Part shown: one piece after another, positions 57,816 to 64,000 of the stretch | Numbering within the stretch: the stretch's first letter is position 1 | Layout of the letters: every line of letters starts with the position of its first letter | Origin: Variovorax guangxiensis | GTDB taxonomy: Bacteria > Pseudomonadota > Gammaproteobacteria > Burkholderiales > Burkholderiaceae_C | Length of the DNA: 64,000 bases | Assembly: GCF_003952165.1 (NCBI RefSeq) | Contig: NZ_RXFT01000006.1 | Coordinates: 62,001-126,000, forward strand | Reading direction: 5' to 3' | Translations under genes and position numbers: made by a program | The notes under the pieces: generated by a model | Told to the model about the DNA's origin: nothing | The model's input: only the letters and a program-made list of their open reading frames with translations | Database searches by the model: none

Positions 57816-60668
57816 TCAGCGCAGTTCCGCGAGCAGTTGACGGGCTTGCGACTTGAGGTCGCCGGCGCTTTCGGCTTCGACTTCCTCGACCAGCGAACGG
57901 GCGCCTTCGACGTCGCCGATGGCTTGCAGCTCACGGGCCAGCGACAGCTTGACCGCGTGCGGGCTGTCGTCGCCGTCGTCGTTGTGCGCGGCGGCGGCAG
58001 GAGCCGACGCGGGCTTGGCGGTCTCGGCCGGGCGCGATGCCGGCAGGCCGGCCAGCGCGCTCATGTCGAACTCGATGAAGCCCGAGTCGGCCGGCAGCGC
58101 ATTGCGCAGCATCGCGGGACGGGTGTTGTCGGCGTCGCTCAGGCTCAGCGAACCGGGCAGCGTGTCGGCCGACAGTGCGCCGGGGGCGGTGTCGAAGTCG
58201 TTCTCGAGGTCGACCGGCGTCGTCGGAGCATGGCCGTTCGACAGCGGCGGCGCTGGGCGAGCCGTCGTCGGAGCAGGGGCGTAGGCCGACTTCGGCAGGC
58301 TGGCGCCGACCGGTGCGTGCTGCTGGGCAGCCGGTGCCGGAGCGGGTGCCGGCGGGGTGGTCAGGTCGAGGTCGAAGTCCAGCGGAGCGACCGAGGGCAC
58401 GAAGGCGGGCGGTGCCACGGCCACCGGCGGCGAAACCACTGGAGCGGGCGCTGCCGGCTTGGCAGCTGCGGCCAGGGCGCCTGCGAAGGCGGCCGTTTCG
58501 GCGGCGCTGGCGCCACCGCTGCGCGGGGAGCCCGATTCGTACAGCGGGTTGCCCGGATCGAGGTCCTTGCCCATGTCGACGACGCGGGTCCAGTCGGAGC
58601 CCTGGCCGCCTGTCAGCTTGTGCACTTCGGTGGCGAGGCTCTCGTAGGCACGAACGTCGCGGCGCTTGGCGTGGATCTCGAGCAGCTTCAGGTGGATGGC
58701 CGTGCGGTCCGGGTTCAGGCGCAGCGCTTCGCGCAGGATTTCTTCGGCCTGCAGGTCGCGGCCGTAGGCCAGGTACACGTCGGCTTCGGCAACCGGGTCC
58801 ACATCGCCTGCGTCGAGCTGGCTCGGCGAGTACGACAGCGACGAGACGGTGGAGTCGCCGCGATGCTTGGTGTCCACCGATTCGCCACCGCTGGCGCCGA
58901 AGAACGAATCCTTCGGAATGCGGCTTTCGAGGAACACGCTCTCGCTCATTTCCTCGCGGCGGCGGCCCAGCACGCGGTACAGCAGGAAGCCAACCAGCAG
59001 CGCGATCAGCGCGGCGCCCGCCAGCATCAGCGGGTTGTCCATCAGCTCTTCGAGGAAGGTGGGCTCCGGCGGCGGGGGCGGCGGAGCCGGCTTCTTCACA
59101 GCGGGCTTCGGTGCGGCGGCCACCGCGGCGCTTGCGGCTGCTGCAGCAGGGGTGGCGGTGGCATCGGCTGCCACCGGCGGCGTGGCGGCTGGTGCTGCTT
59201 CAGCCGGAGCGGCAACCGGAGCAGCAGGCGCTGCGGCCTGTGCCGTGGCTTCGGGCGTAGGTGCGGGGCTCGGAGCTGCCGCCGCTGCCGGGGCGGGCGC
59301 CGCAGCGGGTGCCGGCGCGGGAGGTGCGACCGGAGCTGCGGCGGCCGCAGCAGGTGCGGGGCTGGCGGCGGGGGGCGCGACCGTGGCGCTGGTATTGGGG
59401 GCCGGAACCGGAATGCCAGGCGTCGCCGGTGCCGGTGCGGCAGCGGCCGGCGCGGCGGCGGACGACCCTGTGCCGGTGCCCGTCGCTGCCTTGAGCTTGT
59501 TCAGCTCGTTGATGTTCTTCGACAGCTCCGCGACGCGGTTGCTGCTGTCCTGTGCCTGGCGGCTCTGCGCGACCTTCTCGTCGGCGGCGCGGCTGGCAGC
59601 GTTGCCTTGCGAGATCGTGAGCTTGTCGGGCGAACTGGCCGCCGCGTTGCGGTCCTCGACGTTCGCCTGAACCTTGCCCGCTGCCTTGCGGCTCGCGGCG
59701 GCCACGTTCGTGGTCGGTGCGTTGTCGGCCAGACGCTGACGGTAGGCGCCGAAGTCGCGGCTTTGTGCCGTGACCGTGCGGCGCGCCTCGGCCGGCGGCA
59801 CGGCGGACGCCTCGGCGGCGCTCGGCAGGTCCAGCACGGCGCCTGCGCGCATGCGGTTGACGTTGCCACCGACGAAGGCGTCGGGGTTGGCCATCAGCAG
59901 CGCAACGAGCATCTGGTCGAGCGAGACGTCCGCGGGCTTGTAGGTGGCGGCGATCTTGCCGGCGGTGTCGCCGCGCTGCACCGTGACCTGCTCGCCGCCG
60001 CCGCTACGGGCTGGTGCGGCTGTGGCCGGGGCGGGAGCTGCCGCGGCGGGTGCGGTTGCGGCAGGCGCGGGAGCGGCGGACGGCGCCGTGGTCACCACGG
60101 GCGGGCGCTCGCGGCGCGCGCGCGCCGCGGGGGCTGCGCGCTCGACGGGAGTGCTGATCTGGGGAGAGATGGGTGTGGCCTGCGTGCTCGCCGCAGCCTG
60201 GCGGGTGGCCGGCGGATCGAGCAGCACGGTGTAGTCGCGCACGATGCGGCCGGATGCGCCGTTGGCTTCGAGCAGCAGGTCGATGAATGGGTCGTTCAGC
60301 GGGCGGCTGCCGCTCAGGCGCACCACGTACTGGCCGCCGGCCCGGCGCTGCAGCGTCGCCTTGACGTCGCTGAGTGCCGAGTTGTACGGCACGCCGGCGT
60401 TCTTGAATGCCTCGGCCGTGGCGATGTTGATCTTCAGGCCGTCCGCCTCGTTGGCGGCGATTTCGGTGACGTCGATCTCGGCACGCAAGGGTTCGCCGAG
60501 GGCCGACTGCACCTTCAGCTGCCCCAGCGTGAAGGCGCTGGCGTCGACGCTGGCGATGCCCATGGCCACGGCTGCCGCCGCGCCAAGAATGGAAAGGCGC
60601 CAACCGTTCGACGGCAGAGGCGGGCGAACGGCCGATGGGCTGGCCGCAGGCAACAGATGTCTTGTCAT
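57816..60668 (-). CDS. fimV: FimV/HubP-type polar hub and peptidoglycan-binding protein
   Basis: 950 residues. A signal/anchor (about 22-44), the FimV N-terminal domain (FTLGQLKVQSALGEPLRAEI, about 46-65), a LysM-like domain (VTVQRGDTAGKIAATYKPAD, about 228-247), a coiled coil (about 365-395), an Ala/Pro linker (about 400-535), one membrane helix (about 547-566) and a cytoplasmic tail with TPR-like SPSQLDAGDVDPVAEADVYL and the conserved FimV C-terminal box LSLARELQAIGDVEGARSLV near the end. It organises the pole for type IV pili, twitching or flagella. Preceded by a 167 bp gap that may hold its promoter. Confidence 0.93.
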   Translation of the reverse strand: MTRHLLPAASPSAVRPPLPSNGWRLSILGAAAAVAMGIASVDASAFTLGQLKVQSALGEPLRAEIDVTEIAANEADGLKINIATAEAFKNAGVPYNSALSDVKATLQRRAGGQYVVRLSGSRPLNDPFIDLLLEANGASGRIVRDYTVLLDPPATRQAAASTQATPISPQISTPVERAAPAARARRERPPVVTTAPSAAPAPAATAPAAAAPAPATAAPARSGGGEQVTVQRGDTAGKIAATYKPADVSLDQMLVALLMANPDAFVGGNVNRMRAGAVLDLPSAAEASAVPPAEARRTVTAQSRDFGAYRQRLADNAPTTNVAAASRKAAGKVQANVEDRNAAASSPDKLTISQGNAASRAADEKVAQSRQAQDSSNRVAELSKNINELNKLKAATGTGTGSSAAAPAAAAPAPATPGIPVPAPNTSATVAPPAASPAPAAAAAAPVAPPAPAPAAAPAPAAAAAPSPAPTPEATAQAAAPAAPVAAPAEAAPAATPPVAADATATPAAAAASAAVAAAPKPAVKKPAPPPPPPEPTFLEELMDNPLMLAGAALIALLVGFLLYRVLGRRREEMSESVFLESRIPKDSFFGASGGESVDTKHRGDSTVSSLSYSPSQLDAGDVDPVAEADVYLAYGRDLQAEEILREALRLNPDRTAIHLKLLEIHAKRRDVRAYESLATEVHKLTGGQGSDWTRVVDMGKDLDPGNPLYESGSPRSGGASAAETAAFAGALAAAAKPAAPAPVVSPPVAVAPPAFVPSVAPLDFDLDLTTPPAPAPAPAAQQHAPVGASLPKSAYAPAPTTARPAPPLSNGHAPTTPVDLENDFDTAPGALSADTLPGSLSLSDADNTRPAMLRNALPADSGFIEFDMSALAGLPASRPAETAKPASAPAAAAHNDDGDDSPHAVKLSLARELQAIGDVEGARSLVEEVEAESAGDLKSQARQLLAELR

Positions 60669-60835
60669 GCTGATAGGGGGCGGCTCAGGCCCGGAATTTG
60701 TAAGAGGACGTTAGCATCATCACTGGGCACTGACAAGGCAATGCGCTTGTTCTACCCAGTGCGCGCATACTTACGCACACATCTTGCGTTGCTTGAAGGC
60801 AACAATTCGTGTTTCAAAAGCCTGAGCAGCCCTCA

Positions 60836-61978
60836 TCAGGCTTCGAGCAGGATGCGCAGCATGCGGCGCAGCGGCTCCGCGGCACCCCACAGCAACTGGT
60901 CGCCGATGGTGAAGGCGCCCACGTACTCCGGGCCCATCGCCAGCTTGCGGATGCGGCCGACCGGGATGTTCATGGTGCCCGTCACGGCCACCGGCGTCAG
61001 GTCCTTCACCGTGGCTTCGCGCGTGTTCGGCACGACCTTGGCCCACGGGTTGTCGGCGGCGATCATCGCCTCGATGTCGGCCACCGGCACGTCCTTCTTG
61101 AGCTTGAAGGTCAGGGCCTGGCTGTGGCAGCGCATGGCGCCGATGCGCACGCAGAAGCCGTCGACCGGCACGGCGGCGGTGCCGAAGCCCGCGCCCTGGC
61201 CGAGGATCTTGTTGGTCTCGGCGCCGCCCTTCCATTCTTCCTTGGACATGCCGTCGCCCAGGTCCTTGTCGATCCAGGGGATCAGCGAGCCGCCCAGCGG
61301 CGCGCCGAAGTTGGCCGTTTCTGCGGCGCTGAGCGTCTGCTGCTTGTGCAGCACCTTGCGGTCGATCTCGAGGATGGCCGACTTCGGGTCGTCCAGCAGG
61401 GCGCGCACTTCGGCGTTGAGGGTGCCGAACTGGGTCAGCAGCTCGCGCATGTGCTGCGCGCCGCCGCCCGAGGCTGCCTGATAGGTCATGCTGGTCATCC
61501 ACTCGACCAGGCCGGCCTTGTAGAGGGCGCCAACGCCCATGAGCATGCAGCTCACCGTGCAGTTGCCGCCGATCCAGTTCTTGCCGCCCTTGGCGAGCGC
61601 GTTCTCGATCACCGGCAGGTTGACGGGGTCCAGCACGATGATCGCGTCGTCCTTCATGCGCAGGGTGGACGCGGCGTCGATCCAGTGGCCGTTCCAGCCG
61701 GCGGCGCGCAGCTTGGGGAACACCTCGCTGGTGTAGTCGCCGCCCTGGCAGGTAATGACGATGTCGCACTTCTTCAGTGCCTCGATGTCGTTCGCATCCT
61801 TCAGCGCGGTTTCGTTCTTGGCCATCGCCGGGGCCTTGCCGCCGGCGTTGGAGGTCGAGAAGAAGACCGGCTCGATGAGACCGAAGTCGCCTTCGGCCTG
61901 CATGCGGTCCATCAGGACCGAGCCGACCATGCCGCGCCAGCCCACGAGGCCGACCAGAGGTTGAGATGCGTTCGCCAT
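60836..61978 (-). CDS. asd: Aspartate-semialdehyde dehydrogenase
   Basis: 380 residues. It reduces aspartyl phosphate to aspartate semialdehyde for Lys, Met and Thr and for diaminopimelate. [13 protein letters not shown] is the NADP loop, [12 protein letters not shown] carries the catalytic Cys (about 140), and [19 protein letters not shown] has the His and Arg of the substrate site. This is the Gram-negative type I enzyme, with Arg/His as in E. coli. SD AAGGG lies 10 bases before the ATG. Separated from leuB by an 89 bp gap with AT-rich tracts. Confidence 0.97.
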   Translation of the reverse strand: MANASQPLVGLVGWRGMVGSVLMDRMQAEGDFGLIEPVFFSTSNAGGKAPAMAKNETALKDANDIEALKKCDIVITCQGGDYTSEVFPKLRAAGWNGHWIDAASTLRMKDDAIIVLDPVNLPVIENALAKGGKNWIGGNCTVSCMLMGVGALYKAGLVEWMTSMTYQAASGGGAQHMRELLTQFGTLNAEVRALLDDPKSAILEIDRKVLHKQQTLSAAETANFGAPLGGSLIPWIDKDLGDGMSKEEWKGGAETNKILGQGAGFGTAAVPVDGFCVRIGAMRCHSQALTFKLKKDVPVADIEAMIAADNPWAKVVPNTREATVKDLTPVAVTGTMNIPVGRIRKLAMGPEYVGAFTIGDQLLWGAAEPLRRMLRILLEA

Positions 61979-61987
61979 TTCAGTTTG

Positions 61988-62041
61988 CCCTTATGAAAAA
62001 AAGAAAAGTTGTCTTTTTTGCGCCCGACTCGTCGAGCCGGG
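61988..62041 (-). promoter_or_regulatory. Hairpin and A/T tracts between leuB and asd
   Basis: On the minus strand a stem CCCGGCTCG/CGAGTCGGG (62041-62023, one G-U pair) is followed by GCGCAAAAAAG, ACAA and CTTTTCTTTTTTT. The long T run could serve as a weak terminator after an A/T-only stem (AAAAG/CTTTT). It could also be a promoter or attenuator for asd. Clear function cannot be read. Confidence 0.4.
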
Positions 62042-62067
62042 GAGGGGCGTGACGAAGCGGGCTGCGG

Positions 62068-63156
62068 TTAGCCGGTAATCGTCTTTTTGGTGATTGCTGC
62101 AACGACCGCGTCGCCCATCTCGCGGGTGCCGACGCGCTTGGTGCCTTCCGACCAGATGTCGCCCGTGCGCAGCCCGGAGGCGAGCACTTGCTTGACCGCC
62201 GACTCGATACGGTCGGCAGCTTCTGGCTGGTTGAGGGAGAAACGGAGCATCATGGCAGCGGACAGGATTGTAGCCAAAGGATTGGCAACCCCTTTGCCAG
62301 CAATGTCGGGGGCGCTGCCGTGGCTGGGCTCGTACAGGCCCTGGTTGCTCGAATTGAGCGATGCCGAGGGCAGCATGCCGATGGAGCCGGTGAGCATCGC
62401 GGCCTCGTCCGAGAGGATGTCGCCGAACATGTTGCCGGTGACCACCACGTCGAATTTCTTGGGTGCCTTCACGAGCTGCATGGCCGCGTTGTCGACCAGC
62501 ATGTGGTCGAGTTCGACGTCCGGATATTCCTTCGCGATGTCGAGCATCACGTCTTTCCACAGCTGCGAGGTTTCCAGCACGTTGTTCTTGTCGACGCTGG
62601 TCACGCGCTTGCTGCGCTTGCGTGCCGCATCGAAGGCGACGCGGGCGATGCGCTCGATCTCGGGGCGCGAGTAGCGCATCGTGTCGAAGGCCTCTTCGGC
62701 GCCTGGGAAGTGCCCGTCCGTAGCGGTGCGGCGGCCGCGCGGCTGGCCGAAGTAGATGTCGCCGGTCAGCTCGCGGATGATGAGGATGTCCAGCCCGGCG
62801 ATCAACTCGGGCTTCAGGCTCGAGGCGCCCACCAGCTCCTCGTAGCAGATGGCCGGGCGGAAGTTGGCGAACAGGCCCAGGTTCTTGCGCAGCCCCAGGA
62901 TGGCCTGTTCGGGCCGCAGCGGCCGGTCGAGCTTGTCGTACTTCCAGTCGCCCACGGCGCCGAACAGCACCGCGTCGGCTTCCTTGGCGAGCTTGAGCGT
63001 CGATTCGGGCAGCGGGTGGCCGTGCGCCTCGTAGGCCGCGCCGCCGACCAGGGCCGACTCCGTCTCGAACTTCAGGTCGAGCACGTCGAGCACCTTGACG
63101 GCTTCCGCAACGATTTCGGTGCCGATGCCGTCACCCGGGAGAACTGCGATTTTCAT
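62068..63156 (-). CDS. leuB: 3-isopropylmalate dehydrogenase
   Basis: 362 residues from the ATG at 63156 ([20 protein letters not shown]). It oxidises 3-isopropylmalate in leucine synthesis. [18 protein letters not shown]-type substrate loop, [17 protein letters not shown] with catalytic Lys, and [20 protein letters not shown] carry the active site. The frame continues upstream through the leuD gap but is not family-like. leuD ends 53 bp upstream. Part of leuC-leuD-leuB. Confidence 0.97.
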   Translation of the reverse strand: MKIAVLPGDGIGTEIVAEAVKVLDVLDLKFETESALVGGAAYEAHGHPLPESTLKLAKEADAVLFGAVGDWKYDKLDRPLRPEQAILGLRKNLGLFANFRPAICYEELVGASSLKPELIAGLDILIIRELTGDIYFGQPRGRRTATDGHFPGAEEAFDTMRYSRPEIERIARVAFDAARKRSKRVTSVDKNNVLETSQLWKDVMLDIAKEYPDVELDHMLVDNAAMQLVKAPKKFDVVVTGNMFGDILSDEAAMLTGSIGMLPSASLNSSNQGLYEPSHGSAPDIAGKGVANPLATILSAAMMLRFSLNQPEAADRIESAVKQVLASGLRTGDIWSEGTKRVGTREMGDAVVAAITKKTITG

Positions 63157-63208
63157 TTTGTCTTCTGTTGAGGGAATGAATGGGAGCGCGCGAACAGGCT
63201 CGGGCGGC

Positions 63209-63865
63209 TCAGCTGTTGGCGAGCATCGTATGCGCAAGCCACGGCTTCTGCGCCAGGCGCTCGGCCTCGAAGGCCTTGATCTTGTCCTTGTGGCGCAGCG
63301 TGAGGCCGATGTCGTCCAGGCCGTTGAGCAGGCAGTACTTGCGGAAGGCCTGCACGTCGAACGCGAACTCCTGGCCGTCGGGCTTCACCACCACCTGGCG
63401 TTCCAGGTCGATGGTCAGCGTGTAGCCCGGGAAGGCGAAGGTCTCGTCGAAAAGCTGCGCCACTTGCGCTTCCGGCAGCACGATCGGCAGCAGGCCGTTC
63501 TTGAAGCTGTTGTTGAAGAAGATGTCGGCATAGCTCGGCGCGATGATCGCGCGGAAGCCGTACTGGTCGAGCGCCCACGGCGCGTGCTCGCGCGACGAGC
63601 CGCAGCCGAAGTTCTGGCGTGCCAGCAGGATCGACGCGTCGGCGTAGCGCGGCTGGTTCAGCACGAAGTCGGGGTTCGGCTTGCGGCTGGCCGGGTCCTG
63701 GCCGGGCAGGCCCGGGTCGAGGTAGCGCCACTCGTCGAACAGGTTCACGCCGAAGCCGGTCTTCTTGATCGACTTCAGGAACTGCTTGGGGATGATCGCG
63801 TCGGTGTCGACGTTCTCGCGGTCCATCGGGGCCACGAGGCCCTTGTGCACGGTGAATTGCTTCAT
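63209..63865 (-). CDS. leuD: 3-isopropylmalate dehydratase small subunit
   Basis: 218 residues. With LeuC it isomerises 2- to 3-isopropylmalate. [32 protein letters not shown] and [18 protein letters not shown] are the swivel-domain blocks. Starts 33 bp after the leuC stop, with AGGAAG upstream. No entericidin-like small gene lies between leuC and leuD, as is sometimes found in this family. Confidence 0.97.
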   Translation of the reverse strand: MKQFTVHKGLVAPMDRENVDTDAIIPKQFLKSIKKTGFGVNLFDEWRYLDPGLPGQDPASRKPNPDFVLNQPRYADASILLARQNFGCGSSREHAPWALDQYGFRAIIAPSYADIFFNNSFKNGLLPIVLPEAQVAQLFDETFAFPGYTLTIDLERQVVVKPDGQEFAFDVQAFRKYCLLNGLDDIGLTLRHKDKIKAFEAERLAQKPWLAHTMLANS

Positions 63866-63897
63866 GGGAGTCTCTTTTCTTCCTTCTTGCAGCTCGC

Positions 63898-64000
<103 letters not shown>

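Noticed and set aside
57519-61481. 1320-residue plus-strand frame opposite truA, fimV and asd
   Set aside because: Gly/Arg/Cys-rich low-complexity antisense of the fimV Ala/Pro region.

Overview
The window is 64 kb of GC-rich DNA with dense, short-spaced bacterial genes. Gene content and order point to a betaproteobacterium of the Comamonadaceae, most likely Variovorax or a close relative: hemCDXY, rne/rluC, yceF-yceD-rpmF-plsX-fab, rpoE-rseA-rseB-mucD-lepA-lepB-rnc-era-recO-pdxJ-acpS-nagZ and leuCDB-asd-fimV-truA-trpFBA-accD are arranged as in Burkholderiales. The genus is inferred from family resemblance; no rRNA or tRNA gene was found to confirm it.

Region 1 (1-5.4 kb) is accessory: the start of an HxlR-type regulator, an MFS exporter with a phosphinothricin-type acetyltransferase under a divergent LysR regulator, a second MFS pump, a small membrane protein and a GFA-family protein. 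Region 2 (5.5-12.5 kb) holds phosphoenolpyruvate carboxylase and, divergently, hemC-hemD-hemX-hemY. Region 3 (12.5-15.1 kb) is a DHA2-type pump with a divergent LysR regulator. Region 4 (15.1-24.6 kb) has RNase E divergent from rluC, then a HAD phosphatase, a Rieske protein and an S49 peptidase on the plus strand, and the minus-strand coupled set yceF (Maf), an RsmI-like methylase and an MFS protein.

Region 5 (24.6-45.7 kb) is one uninterrupted plus-strand run. It starts with yceD, rpmF and the fatty acid genes plsX-fabH-fabD-fabG-acpP-fabF. A YgfX-like gene leads into the envelope-stress operon rpoE-rseA-rseB-mucD. After a terminator and a 0.5 kb gene-free stretch come lepA-lepB-DUF4845-rnc-era, then recO-pdxJ-acpS-nagZ and a glycosyltransferase with two catalytic domains. 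The run links membrane lipid supply (AcpP, matured by AcpS), protein export (LepB), envelope surveillance (RpoE/RseA/RseB/MucD) and wall recycling (NagZ).

Region 6 (45.7-52.5 kb, minus strand) has a LON-substrate-binding-domain protein, lysS, an Hsp70 consisting only of the nucleotide-binding domain, a YgjP-type metalloprotein, a SAM methyltransferase and a large two-part glycosyltransferase. The last two, with the convergent tandem glycosyltransferase, look like a small glycan-building cassette and are the most novel genes here. Region 7 (52.5-64 kb) has yggT and, on the minus strand, leuC(partial)-leuD-leuB-asd-fimV-truA-trpF-trpB-trpA-accD.

No CRISPR array, transposase, phage gene, rRNA or tRNA was seen. 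The non-coding features of most interest are a 96 bp element bounded by inverted repeats between era and recO, a ten-codon minicistron linking rseA to rseB, a terminator-like hairpin touching the plsX start, and a cluster of DnaA-box-like cores upstream of lepA.
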